Shown here: piece after piece, positions 28,750 to 38,433 of the stretch
Layout of the letters: each line of letters starts with the position of its first letter
Position numbering within the stretch: the stretch's first letter is position 1
The notes under the pieces: generated by a model
The model's database searches: none
What the model was told of the DNA's origin: nothing
The model's input: only the letters and a program-made list of their open reading frames with translations
Position numbers and translations under genes: made by a program
Origin: Ancylomarina longa
Lineage (GTDB): Bacteria > Bacteroidota > Bacteroidia > Bacteroidales > Marinifilaceae
Length of the DNA stretch: 64,000 nucleotides
Assembly: GCF_003996985.1 (NCBI RefSeq)
Contig: NZ_RJJX01000009.1
Location: 87,424-151,423, forward strand
Direction: 5' to 3'

Positions 28750-31700
28750 ATGAGTAAGTATCAAAGAATCAATATTGGTTTAGGGTGGTTCACTTTCCTC
28801 ATTGCAGCACTTGTATATCTAAGCACTTTAGAACCTACAGTAAGCTTTTGGGATTGTGGGGAATTTATTTCATCAGCTTTTAAATTAGAAATTGGACATC
28901 CTCCCGGAGCTCCCTTCTTTTTGATTTTGGCCAGATTCTTTTCTTTGTTCGCAACCGGATCGCAAAAGGTAGCTTTAATGGTTAATGGAATGTCGGGTTT
29001 GGCTTCTGCTTTTACCATCTTATTTTTATTTTGGACAATCAGTCATTTGGCTAAAAAACTAATAGTAAAAGAGGAGCAGATTAGTAATACTCAAATAGGA
29101 ACAATAATGTCTGCTGCATTTATTGGAGCTTTGGCCTATGCTTTTTCCGATACCTTTTGGTTTTCGGCTGTGGAGGGAGAGGTGTATGCTACGTCTTCTT
29201 TGTTTACGGCAGTGGTTTTTTGGGCTATACTAAAATGGGAAAACGAAGCCGATCAGCCATATGCAAATCGTTGGATTATATTGATAGCCTATTTGATGGG
29301 CTTATCTATAGGCGTGCATTTGCTGAATTTATTGGCAATTCCGGCAATTGTAATGGTATATTATTTCAGGAAATATAAAGTAAGTAGAAAAGGTATCTTG
29401 AAAGCTATCGGATTGGCCATTCTCTTGCTTGGTGGTGCAATCTATTTGATTATTCCCGGAGTTGTGAAGCTAGCCTTTCTGTTCGATTTATTCTTTGTTA
29501 ATGTTATTGGTTTAGGATTTAATTCGGGGGTTTTTATTTTTATCCTTTTACTTGTTGTTGGATTAGTTTGGTCGATTCGATATACCATTAAGCATCAAAA
29601 GGTGCTTGCCAATACCATACTTACCGCATTCATGGTGGTGTTAATTGGCTATTCCTCCTATGCGTTGATCATGATTCGATCGGTTGCAAATCCGGCATTG
29701 GATCAGAATAACCCGGAAGATGTACAATCCTTATTGTCCTATCTCAATAGGGAACAGTATGGAGATACTCCTTTATTCTACGGGCCTTATTTTAATGCTC
29801 CCTACGAAAAGGATAAAACTCAGATAAAAGATAAAGATGTTTACATCAAAAAAGATGGAAAGTATAAGGTTTCATATACCAAAATGAAGCCGAATTTTCA
29901 GAATGCCTATAAAACCGTATTTCCCCGCATGTACACCAAAGGAATGAGTGGAAATAATCCTGCTGAATATGCGAAATGGACTGGGATTCGTCCGGATCAG
30001 AAAGAAAAGCCAGGATTTGTTCAGAATCTGAAATTCTTCTTTTCCTACCAGGTGAATTATATGTATTTCCGCTATTTTCTATGGAATTTTGTAGGACGAC
30101 AGTCCGATAGGCAATCTAATGGTGGTGTGATTGAGGGGAATTGGATTTCAGGTATATCATTTATTGACCATATTCATCTGGGAGATCAGAGTCTTCGTAC
30201 AGATGCAATGAAAAAGAACAAGGGGAATAACAAGTATTACTTTCTGCCATTACTGCTGGGTTTAGCAGGCTTATTGTATCAGTACCGTAAGGGATTGCCA
30301 GGGAAAAAAGACTTTTGGGTAATACTACTTTTGTTTTTGTTTACAGGATTGGCTATTGTAGTGTACTTGAACCAGTCACCATTACAGCCACGAGAAAGAG
30401 ATTATGCCTATGCCGGATCATTTTATGCGTTTGCGATTTGGATAGGTTTGGGATTTCTTTCCATTCTGGAAATATCAAAGAAAATAATCAAGCGGGAGCA
30501 GATTGCCGTAGCGATAACTTCAGCTCTTTGCCTCTTTGCAGTTCCCGGGGTAATGGCTCAACAAAACTGGGATGATCATGATCGCTCGGATCGTTATGTG
30601 GCAAGGGATTTGGCTTATGATTATTTAAATTCCTGTGCACCCAATGCAATTCTTTTTACTATGGGAGATAACGACACTTTTCCGCTTTGGTATTTGCAGG
30701 AAGTGGAAGGAGTGAGAACCGATGTAAGGGTGTGCAATTTGAGTTATCTCTCAACGGATTGGTATATCGATCAGATGAAGCAGAAAAACTATAATTCTGC
30801 GCCTTTACCAATTAAAACAAAGAAGGAAAAGTATCTCATGGGGAAAAGAGATATTATATACCTGATTGACGATCCCAGATTAGAGGCTTATGTGAAGAAA
30901 AACGGTGGTTTGGAAGTTCAGGAAGCTTTGGGGTTCGTGGAAAGTGATTTAAAAAGCACCAAAACCATTTATGGTTACGATGAAAGGGTAGATTATTTTC
31001 CATCGCATCAATTTAGGTTAAAAGTGGATCGGAAGGAAGTACTGCAAACCAATACTGTTGTGGTAAAAGATAGTGCGAAGATTGCGGATCAAATGGAATG
31101 GAAATTAGATCAAAACTATGTGGAGAAGAGTGGAATGATTCTATTTGATATGCTGAAAAATAATCATTGGAAACGCCCGGTTTATTTTTCGATCACTGTT
31201 CCGCCAAGTGGATATTACGGTTTGGAAGATTATTTTCAGCTCGAAGGATTTGCCTATCGCTTGATTCCTATTCGTAAGACTAAAGAAGATCAGCAGCCTG
31301 GTCAGGTAAATACAGATCGGATGTATTCTAATTTAATGGAGAAATTCAAATGGGGAAATATGAATGCTTCTAATGTCTATTTGGATGAAACTACTTCTCG
31401 TATCGCATTAAGTGTTCGGAGTAATTTTCTTCGTTTGGCTGAGTCTTTATTGGATGAGGGGAAAAGAGTGTCTGCTGTAAAAGTACTGGACAAGTGTTTG
31501 GAAATAGTTCCTGATGATAAGATTAAATTGGATTATCTAGGGATACTAATGGCACAAGCTTATTATCGGGCTGCCGAAGATGAGAAAGCAAATCGTTTGA
31601 TGCTTGTTATTTCGAAAAGATTATTTCAGGAGGTAGAATATTTTCATACTCTGGAAGCGGTATCTACATCTGAATTTCCACAACTGCAAAGTCGTGATTT

Positions 31701-31812
31701 AGCTCTGTTTCAGGAAATGTATAGGATTACTGCCAGGTACAATCAGGTGGAAATGAATAAACAAATAGAATTGAAATTTAAGGCATTACTAAAAAAATAC
31801 AATAAGGGATGA
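28750..31812 (+). CDS. DUF2723 GT-C fold membrane glycosyltransferase (second copy)
   Basis: The 1020-residue paralogue of the preceding gene keeps the acidic loop (EPTVSFWDCGEF), the LQPRERDYAYAGSFYAF loop, the NWDDHDRS segment and the soluble helical-repeat tail. Divergence is greatest in the soluble part around residues 340-420 and 690-760, which suggests different acceptors or partners rather than simple redundancy. It overlaps the following deacetylase by four bases (ATGA), so those two are translationally coupled. Confidence 0.82.
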   Translation: MSKYQRINIGLGWFTFLIAALVYLSTLEPTVSFWDCGEFISSAFKLEIGHPPGAPFFLILARFFSLFATGSQKVALMVNGMSGLASAFTILFLFWTISHLAKKLIVKEEQISNTQIGTIMSAAFIGALAYAFSDTFWFSAVEGEVYATSSLFTAVVFWAILKWENEADQPYANRWIILIAYLMGLSIGVHLLNLLAIPAIVMVYYFRKYKVSRKGILKAIGLAILLLGGAIYLIIPGVVKLAFLFDLFFVNVIGLGFNSGVFIFILLLVVGLVWSIRYTIKHQKVLANTILTAFMVVLIGYSSYALIMIRSVANPALDQNNPEDVQSLLSYLNREQYGDTPLFYGPYFNAPYEKDKTQIKDKDVYIKKDGKYKVSYTKMKPNFQNAYKTVFPRMYTKGMSGNNPAEYAKWTGIRPDQKEKPGFVQNLKFFFSYQVNYMYFRYFLWNFVGRQSDRQSNGGVIEGNWISGISFIDHIHLGDQSLRTDAMKKNKGNNKYYFLPLLLGLAGLLYQYRKGLPGKKDFWVILLLFLFTGLAIVVYLNQSPLQPRERDYAYAGSFYAFAIWIGLGFLSILEISKKIIKREQIAVAITSALCLFAVPGVMAQQNWDDHDRSDRYVARDLAYDYLNSCAPNAILFTMGDNDTFPLWYLQEVEGVRTDVRVCNLSYLSTDWYIDQMKQKNYNSAPLPIKTKKEKYLMGKRDIIYLIDDPRLEAYVKKNGGLEVQEALGFVESDLKSTKTIYGYDERVDYFPSHQFRLKVDRKEVLQTNTVVVKDSAKIADQMEWKLDQNYVEKSGMILFDMLKNNHWKRPVYFSITVPPSGYYGLEDYFQLEGFAYRLIPIRKTKEDQQPGQVNTDRMYSNLMEKFKWGNMNASNVYLDETTSRIALSVRSNFLRLAESLLDEGKRVSAVKVLDKCLEIVPDDKIKLDYLGILMAQAYYRAAEDEKANRLMLVISKRLFQEVEYFHTLEAVSTSEFPQLQSRDLALFQEMYRITARYNQVEMNKQIELKFKALLKKYNKG

Positions 31813-32429
31813 GGAAGTTGAGATGGTTGAGGGCTCCAGGAATTTTTAAACTGTTGCTACCTAACTTTGTGTGGAGGTATAATACAAATCATAAAAAGGT
31901 TTATCTTACATTTGATGATGGTCCAATTCCGGAATCCACTTTGTGGACGCTGGATATGTTGCGGGGAAAAAATGTGAAAGCCAGTTTTTTTTGTGTAGGT
32001 GATAATGTGAGGAAATATCCGGATTTATATCGTAAAATAATAGAGGAAGGACACGTAGTGGGAAACCATACTTTTAATCATTTAAAGGGTTGGGGGAATA
32101 ATACCCAAAAATATATCGAAAATGTGATTATGGCATCCGAGTATATTGATTCTAAACTATTTCGCCCACCATACGGACAAATTAAGAGATCGCAAGCCAA
32201 GCATCTGTTACCGGAATACAAAATCATCATGTGGGATGTATTAAGTGGGGACTACCGACAGGATATTAGTCCGGAGGAATGCTTAAATGCAGTACTGAAA
32301 AAAGTTCGTACCGGTTCCATTATCTTGTTCCATAATAATGTAAAATCAGAAAAAAATATGCGCTACGCAGTACCGCACCTGATCGATGCCCTGTTAGCCG
32401 AAGAATACAGCTTTGAGCTTTGCCATTAG
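31809..32429 (+). CDS. NodB-family polysaccharide deacetylase
   Basis: The 206-residue protein is a compact carbohydrate esterase family 4 domain. Motif 1 is TFDDGP (catalytic Asp36, metal Asp37), motif 2 is NHTFNH (metal His87 and His91) and motif 3 is RPPYGQ near residue 126; MWDVLSGDY and IILFHNN form motifs 4 and 5. It would remove acetyl groups from N-acetylated sugars. No clear signal peptide is present, although the N-terminus is basic and moderately hydrophobic. The four-base overlap with the DUF2723 gene suggests that it edits a sugar in the same glycosylation pathway. Confidence 0.88.
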   Translation: MRKLRWLRAPGIFKLLLPNFVWRYNTNHKKVYLTFDDGPIPESTLWTLDMLRGKNVKASFFCVGDNVRKYPDLYRKIIEEGHVVGNHTFNHLKGWGNNTQKYIENVIMASEYIDSKLFRPPYGQIKRSQAKHLLPEYKIIMWDVLSGDYRQDISPEECLNAVLKKVRTGSIILFHNNVKSEKNMRYAVPHLIDALLAEEYSFELCH

Positions 32430-32481
32430 ATTAATATTGAAAATCCTAATCATACCATCAGGATAAGTGCATATGAATCCT

Positions 32482-32489
32482 TAAATTTG
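32482..32489 (+). promoter_or_regulatory. Candidate -7 box for purD
   Basis: TAAATTTG fits TAnnTTTG, 78 bases before the purD start, in the gap after the deacetylase gene. Confidence 0.35.
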
Positions 32490-32566
32490 CTCTCGATCAA
32501 TCTTTTAAAAACCATTTTATAATCGTCCATTCCTAATTGGAATGGTAATAATTCATTTATTGGAAT

Positions 32567-33835
32567 ATGATAGTACTTCTTTTGGGTTCCGGAGGCCGAG
32601 AACATGCTTTTGCATGGAAATTCAATCAAAGTAAATTATTAGATAAGTTGTATGTGGCACCTGGTAACGCAGGAACTGCTGCTATTGCAGAGAATATAGA
32701 TCTTAATCCCAATGATTTTGGGAAGGTAAAACAATTTGTTCTTTCTCATGCTGTGGATATGCTTGTGGTAGGACCGGAAGATCCTCTGGTAAACGGGATT
32801 CACGATTTTTTTCTTCAGGATGAGGAAATCAAACATGTTGCCGTTATAGGGCCCGAAAAGTTAGGTGCCCAATTGGAGGGGAGTAAAGATTTTGCCAAAG
32901 ACTTTATGTCTCGGCATCAGATTCCAACAGCCAAATACAAGAGCATAACAGCAGAAAATTTGGAAGAAGGCTTGTCTTTTTTAGATAGTTTAAAGGCTCC
33001 ATATGTGCTGAAGGCAGATGGTTTGGCTGCAGGAAAAGGAGTTTTAATAATAGACGATTTGGAAGAGGCTAAAGATTCCCTTCAACAAATGTTAGGAGGA
33101 ATGTTTGGGGAAGCTAGCAATAGGGTAGTGATTGAAGAATTTCTTTCCGGTATCGAACTTTCCGTTTTTGTACTGACCGATGGAAAATCTTATCGCATAT
33201 TAGCGGAAGCGAAGGATTATAAACGTATTGGTGAGGGTGATACTGGATTAAATACTGGAGGAATGGGAGCTATTTCCCCGGTTCCATTTGCAAAAGAAGA
33301 TTTCATGCAAAAGGTAGAGGAAAGAGTGATTATTCCAACTATTCAGGGCTTTCAAAAGGATAACATGCCTTACAAAGGATTCGTTTTTATTGGTTTGATG
33401 AATAGGGAAGGAGATCCTTATGTGATAGAATATAATGTTCGCATGGGTGATCCTGAGACGGAAGTAATAATGCCACGTATTAAGTCGGATATGTTAGAAC
33501 TGCTTCAGGCTGTTTCTAAACAAGAATTGTCTGGGGCAGAATTTGTTCTGGATGAGAGAACTGTTGCAACTGTGATGTTGGTTTCCGGAGGTTATCCGGA
33601 GGCTTATCAGAGAGGGAAAGTCATTTACAATTTAGATAAGGCTGATGGAAGTCTGATTTTTCATGCAGGAACAAAAATGGCAAATGAGGAGGTCGTTACC
33701 AATGGTGGGCGAGTGATTTCTGTTAGTTCCTACGGTAAGGATATAAAAGCAGCCCTGGCATCTTCATTTAAAAATGCTGAATTAATTGATTTTGAAGGAA
33801 AGTATTATAGAAAAGATATAGGATTTGATTTATAA
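32567..33835 (+). CDS. purD: Phosphoribosylamine-glycine ligase
   Basis: PurD joins glycine to 5-phosphoribosylamine with ATP, the second step of purine synthesis. The 422 residues start with the family signature VLLLGSGGREHAFAWK. An ATP-grasp domain follows with KADGLAAGKGV, NTGGMGAISP and the metal-binding VIEYNVRMGDPETE. The C-terminal beta domain ends normally. It has its own candidate promoter and a terminator; other purine genes are not nearby. Confidence 0.97.
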   Translation: MIVLLLGSGGREHAFAWKFNQSKLLDKLYVAPGNAGTAAIAENIDLNPNDFGKVKQFVLSHAVDMLVVGPEDPLVNGIHDFFLQDEEIKHVAVIGPEKLGAQLEGSKDFAKDFMSRHQIPTAKYKSITAENLEEGLSFLDSLKAPYVLKADGLAAGKGVLIIDDLEEAKDSLQQMLGGMFGEASNRVVIEEFLSGIELSVFVLTDGKSYRILAEAKDYKRIGEGDTGLNTGGMGAISPVPFAKEDFMQKVEERVIIPTIQGFQKDNMPYKGFVFIGLMNREGDPYVIEYNVRMGDPETEVIMPRIKSDMLELLQAVSKQELSGAEFVLDERTVATVMLVSGGYPEAYQRGKVIYNLDKADGSLIFHAGTKMANEEVVTNGGRVISVSSYGKDIKAALASSFKNAELIDFEGKYYRKDIGFDL

Positions 33836-33853
33836 CAAAGACTTTATTTTTGT

Positions 33854-33899
33854 GAGGCCGCAATTTCTCCGATCTTTATCTGGAAATTGTGGCTTCTTT
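33854..33899 (+). terminator. Terminator after purD
   Basis: A 14-bp stem (GAGGCCGCAATTTC with GAAATTGTGGCTTC, two G-T pairs) and a short T-run. Confidence 0.6.
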
Positions 33900-33934
33900 G
33901 ATAATTTTAATTTTTCAGGAAAAAGATAGAATAT

Positions 33935-34912
33935 ATGCTTCTAAAAACGCTAAAAGGGCGACACATTCTACTATTGATTTTTGTGCCATTTATAATATTG
34001 GCATTTTGGATTCCAGTTTTTATAAATCCAATTTCGCTGACAGGGGATATCCCTCAGATGCCTTTGTATCATTTAATGCAAGTGATCACAGGACATAATT
34101 TATTGGTTTTAAATAGTTTTGGATTGTTGCTTCTGGTATTGTTGGCCTTTTTAATGGTGCGTTTGAATGAGAGATTTGTATTTATCAGGCAGCGAACTGA
34201 CTTGCCAGCTTTTATATTAGCAATAATAGCTAGTGGAACAATTTCTTTAAAAGGAGTTCATCCTTCTCTTTTTGCGGCGTTTATCCTATTTTTTGCTATC
34301 GATAAAATGTTTAGTGTTTATCACGATTCCAGAACATTGTCAAAGTCATTTGATATTGGTTTATTGATTGGTTTAGCTAGCTTGTTTTATCTTTTTGCTG
34401 CTTTATATATGGTTTGGTTTTGTTTTTCTTTACTTGTATTAGGATATTTTAGAGGAAGAGAAGTTCTGGCTGGGATTACTGGTTTTCTAACTCCAATATT
34501 CTTTGTAGTAGGTTGGTATTTCTGGTTTGATGGCTTGCCTTTTTTTACAGATACAATACAACGCTTAATATCTGTGAATCAGTTATCCATGCAAAGTTCA
34601 TTATTTCAGGATATTTTTTGGGGATTTCTGGGCTTTTTAGTTGTTATTTCCTCTCTTTACATGATCAATGTGGTAGAGGAGAAAAAAATTAGTTCGCGTA
34701 AATATTTTATGATTTTACTAATCTTTTTCCTGATTGCTGTTTTTCTCTATTTCCTTATACCGGGTGCCGGAATTGAATTGTACTTTATAGCTATTATTCC
34801 GGTAACTTATATATTGAGCCATTATTTCGTTCTACAGAAACACAGATGGATTGGAGAGATTCTATTTAGTGCTTTAATACTTTCGAGTGTTTTACTTGCT
34901 TTTCTGAGATGA
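33935..34912 (+). CDS. Polytopic membrane protein, DUF6427-like
   Basis: The 325-residue protein is almost entirely hydrophobic, with about nine membrane helices and few charged loops. Placement next to purD and the sequence style (opening with a helix after LLKTLKGRHILLL) fit the DUF6427 family of Bacteroidota, which is often near nucleotide-metabolism genes. No catalytic motif is evident; a role in transport or envelope assembly is possible. The family label is from recollection and is moderately sure. It is followed by a terminator. Confidence 0.6.
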   Translation: MLLKTLKGRHILLLIFVPFIILAFWIPVFINPISLTGDIPQMPLYHLMQVITGHNLLVLNSFGLLLLVLLAFLMVRLNERFVFIRQRTDLPAFILAIIASGTISLKGVHPSLFAAFILFFAIDKMFSVYHDSRTLSKSFDIGLLIGLASLFYLFAALYMVWFCFSLLVLGYFRGREVLAGITGFLTPIFFVVGWYFWFDGLPFFTDTIQRLISVNQLSMQSSLFQDIFWGFLGFLVVISSLYMINVVEEKKISSRKYFMILLIFFLIAVFLYFLIPGAGIELYFIAIIPVTYILSHYFVLQKHRWIGEILFSALILSSVLLAFLR

Positions 34913-34943
34913 AAAAAGTGCTATTTTCTTTCGAAAACAGCAC
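34912..34943. terminator. Bidirectional terminator
   Basis: Long inverted repeat with arms AAAAGTGCT and AGCACTTTT, and inner pairing TTTTC / GAAAA, between convergent genes. Confidence 0.75.
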
Positions 34944-34965
34944 TTTTAATTAAAGAGATCAATAT

Positions 34966-36840
34966 TTATTTTTCAACAATATTATCCATATTAAATGCAG
35001 TTGCTACCAGATCATTTTCTTCGTTATCGGTAACTGTGAAAATAATGTCATTGTAATCCTTATCACCCTCAGGCAACTTTATATCCTCAAAACATAGAAC
35101 AATGTCTTTACAGTTATGCTCTTTAAAAAGAACATGCTGCTGGTTATGGTTTTCATTCCACTCTATATTGGTATAGTGGCGATAAATTCCATCCACTGTT
35201 TTTCCATTTTTCCAGCCTTTGGCGATCAAACAAAATCCAATAATAGTATTTGCAGGAAATGAAGCATCACCTAATTGAACACGATCTCCAGTGGTTAATC
35301 CTCCACCTTCACCTTCTTTAGAGACATTAGGGAAAAGCATATGTAACTCAACCTCATCTGCATTTACAGGAGGATTTTCAGCATCATAAGTGTAGTAAGC
35401 TAAGGAATTTCTCCAACCCGCTCTTTCATCTACGAAAGTTAAGTAAACGGGAGATTCTTTGATTAATTGTAAGGTGAGATTATTACAGTCACAGAATAAG
35501 TCGGACTGAGTTTTTGTATTGTCTTTATTTTCAGGAAACATGGCAATGATATTGTCTACTAAAGTAGGACAAGGTTTTGTAGGAATAATATCATCAGGAA
35601 TTCCTTCATCAATTTCGATAGTTAAGATCTTTAATCCTCCAGTTCCTGCAGCAACAAAAATATAATTACCGCGTGAAGCAACAAAGTTTACCGACGCATG
35701 AAAATCCATACTACCTAATAATGTCAGATCATCATCATTTTCTGGAATCATAGCACCAACATAAAGTCCTGCACCACCATTACCAATTAACAAAAGCTGA
35801 TCATTCAAACTAACTGAATTTGTAACGTAATCTTCGTCTAGTGCACCTTCCGGTGTATCTGGGCGATCTAGATGTTCCTTTAAATCACCATTTAACTTTC
35901 GGATATCTAATCCGCCTACATTCAGTGCTGCCAGAATATAATCTTCGTTTACATCAATTTCTGTTTTCGATTCTGGAGTTACTGGCCCGGAAACTTCTAT
36001 TGGGCTTAGTTCGGTAAAATCAGTTTTGGAAAAAACCTGAATATTTTGAGGATTCGCACCATTTAGGGCATAAATATTATCAGAATTAGTACTAAGTGAT
36101 CTGGCATCTGTAATATCTATACCTTTTGCTAAAGTAAAGTCATGATTCAAAATGGTTAATTGACCATCTGACCCACTGGTTACATAAATGTAATTTTCAT
36201 CAACAGCAATATCTGTAGCAACGTAAGATGGGATATCATATATTTTAGCTACTGGCATTATTTGATCGGATGGAGTCAATTCCATTTCAATCAAAATAGC
36301 AGGTGATTCAAAAGTGTATTCTACACTTTCGGGGTCAATGGCGCCAGCCAGATAAATTTTGCCATCATAATAATCAACGGCACTAATATCTACTGAAGGG
36401 AAAAGAGCTTGAGCCTGAAGTATAGGGTTGCTTTCATCCGCAATATTAAAAATCTCAATACCACCATGATAAACAGAACCTTTAGTGTTGTAGGAAACAA
36501 AGGCCAAGTCATCTATAATTTTAACATGAGTTGCCTGAATAGCTTCGCCTTGAATAACAGGTGGATCAACTTGAGCCTTTAATTTAAAAGCATAGTTTTT
36601 GGTAAGATCAATATCAACTTCCGAAGCAGTTGACTTAGTTTTTGAATCAGGAAGCGCATTAACTTCAATCAGGTCATTCGAGTAAGTGATTCTGGAACTC
36701 AAATCGGCTGGATTATTCGTAATGGTCACCGTCCCAAGTACAGGGGCTTCTTCGGTTTGTTGTTGCGGTTCACTATTATTGTCGGAACAGGAATAGATGA
36801 GCAACATGCTAAAAATAAATAGTAGTAGGTTTCTTTTCAT
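34966..36840 (-). CDS. Lipoprotein with beta-propeller-like repeats and a DUF4114 domain
   Basis: The 624-residue precursor has a lipobox (IYSC) giving a lipidated Cys19, then the acidic tail SDNNSEPQQQTEE, which favours surface exposure in Bacteroidota. Residues ~75-420 hold repeats of the LVIVD-type propeller (VKIIDDLAFVSYNTKG, GIEIFNIADES, YIYVTSGSDGQLTILN). A Cys-containing linker follows. The C-terminus matches DUF4114, ending in CFEDIKLPEGDKDYNDIIFTV with a D-rich calcium-type site. Probably an adhesin- or binding-type surface protein; the ligand is unknown. Confidence 0.75.
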   Translation of the reverse strand: MKRNLLLFIFSMLLIYSCSDNNSEPQQQTEEAPVLGTVTITNNPADLSSRITYSNDLIEVNALPDSKTKSTASEVDIDLTKNYAFKLKAQVDPPVIQGEAIQATHVKIIDDLAFVSYNTKGSVYHGGIEIFNIADESNPILQAQALFPSVDISAVDYYDGKIYLAGAIDPESVEYTFESPAILIEMELTPSDQIMPVAKIYDIPSYVATDIAVDENYIYVTSGSDGQLTILNHDFTLAKGIDITDARSLSTNSDNIYALNGANPQNIQVFSKTDFTELSPIEVSGPVTPESKTEIDVNEDYILAALNVGGLDIRKLNGDLKEHLDRPDTPEGALDEDYVTNSVSLNDQLLLIGNGGAGLYVGAMIPENDDDLTLLGSMDFHASVNFVASRGNYIFVAAGTGGLKILTIEIDEGIPDDIIPTKPCPTLVDNIIAMFPENKDNTKTQSDLFCDCNNLTLQLIKESPVYLTFVDERAGWRNSLAYYTYDAENPPVNADEVELHMLFPNVSKEGEGGGLTTGDRVQLGDASFPANTIIGFCLIAKGWKNGKTVDGIYRHYTNIEWNENHNQQHVLFKEHNCKDIVLCFEDIKLPEGDKDYNDIIFTVTDNEENDLVATAFNMDNIVEK

Positions 36841-37082
36841 ATCAATTGTAATTTTATAATTAACACAGTTTTAGAAACACAAGTTACATTCTTTAGTTGA
36901 CAGAATGGTTTTAATTATGGTAAAATACTTGTAATTGTTGATGAATTACCTTTTAAATTCTGTCAATATTTCTGAAAACCTGTTGGTTTAAATTCCAAAA
37001 TAGGAATATAGTTATATTAGTAGCTGGTGTATTATTTGTATGGAGAATAGGTTTAGTTAAATGATAAAGGATGCAAATTGAT

Positions 37083-38147
37083 TTAAAAATGTTTTTTTAT
37101 CCAGCGGGGAAGTAAGTAAACTCCAATAAACAGGTATGGATAATAAGAAATTAAGCGCCACAATAGTGCCATGCTTGCAGCCAACCCAGCCGAAGGAAGA
37201 AATTCACCCAGGTATTTAGTGAAAACCCATTCTGAAAATCCACTACCTCCAGGGGTTGGACTAATCAACATCATAATCCACATTACCAATTGCCGTGCAA
37301 AAATCATGATGTGCTCAGCGAAGGAATATCCTTGAAACCAAAAAGCCAACAGCATTACATTAACCACCCAATATCTGGCAGTCCACGACCAAAAGGTTGC
37401 CATAAAAGCTTTAAACCAATAAAAAAAAGATTTTTGTCTAAGTTGTTTAGAACTTTCGATGATGTCGGAACCAGCTTTATTCGCACCATGTTTCCATTTT
37501 CGTAGAATTGGCAATTTAAAGATCCAAAGCAAAAGCCATTTTAAACCTCGGGGATTCCAAAACAAACCATAAGTTAACACAATAAGATAGGTCAGTTTTA
37601 CCAAATAACCTCCAATTGCAAAAAGGAGTAATGATTCCATCCAGATTGAACTTTGGTGCAAGTCAAACATGAAAAGCTGCTCGTCATTCAATAATAAAAC
37701 TAACAGGGGAAACATGAGAATAAAATAAAGTTCATCCAAAAATGAGGTTGCCATTACAATTGCAGAACTTCTACCAACCTTAATTCCTTCTTTGTTTAAA
37801 TAAAGAATAGCTACTGAGGTTCCGCCAATGGCAGAAGGTGTAATTGCGGATGTAAATTCCCACAACATGATGATACGAAAAGATTTACTCCAGGAAAATT
37901 CATGATCGGTTAAGATTCGTAATCGAGCCATATATCCTAAATCGCGAACCGCCATTAATAAAATGGCTATTAGAATCCAAAGTGCAGAATACCATGTAAA
38001 ATTAATTAAGGAAAAAGTTTCTTGATTTACCTCCTTTGAGATCATGTAGATAACAACCGCGGCACCAATAAGAATTGGGTATATAATTCGATTGGGCTGT
38101 ACTGCGCGAAGCAATTTTTTCTGATTTGTAGACTTGTCGTTACTCAT
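37083..38147 (-). CDS. LPG-synthase-TM / UPF0104 flippase-like membrane protein
   Basis: The 354-residue protein has about eight membrane helices and family features of the lysylphosphatidylglycerol-synthase transmembrane region: the ALWILIAILLMAVRDLGYMARL opening and SPTPGGSGFSEWVFTKYLGEF, where PGGxG precedes a helix. The soluble aminoacyltransferase half of MprF is absent. Such stand-alone proteins are thought to move lipids or lipid-linked molecules across the inner membrane. The gene is isolated, with no coding feature in the ~240 bases downstream or the ~285 bases upstream. Confidence 0.8.
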   Translation of the reverse strand: MSNDKSTNQKKLLRAVQPNRIIYPILIGAAVVIYMISKEVNQETFSLINFTWYSALWILIAILLMAVRDLGYMARLRILTDHEFSWSKSFRIIMLWEFTSAITPSAIGGTSVAILYLNKEGIKVGRSSAIVMATSFLDELYFILMFPLLVLLLNDEQLFMFDLHQSSIWMESLLLFAIGGYLVKLTYLIVLTYGLFWNPRGLKWLLLWIFKLPILRKWKHGANKAGSDIIESSKQLRQKSFFYWFKAFMATFWSWTARYWVVNVMLLAFWFQGYSFAEHIMIFARQLVMWIMMLISPTPGGSGFSEWVFTKYLGEFLPSAGLAASMALLWRLISYYPYLFIGVYLLPRWIKKHF

Positions 38148-38433
38148 AGTTTTACATTGGAAAACTAATTTAGCATATTTAATGGTTCTAAAAAACAGGT
38201 GATTATTAATTGTATGTTAAAAAATCTAAAATAGGAGGTGTTTATCTTTCTCTTTAAATAATTTAGGCTTAGAGAAATAATAAATTTGAAATGGAAAAAA
38301 GTGTATCATATATAGTCTAGACTGTTATACCTTTTTTGGCTGGCTTATTAAGTGCAAGCAGATTCGGAATATAAGAAAAGCCGGAAATGAACTAATTTTA
38401 TTATTTTTAGATTATCTAACGAAGTCTTATTCT

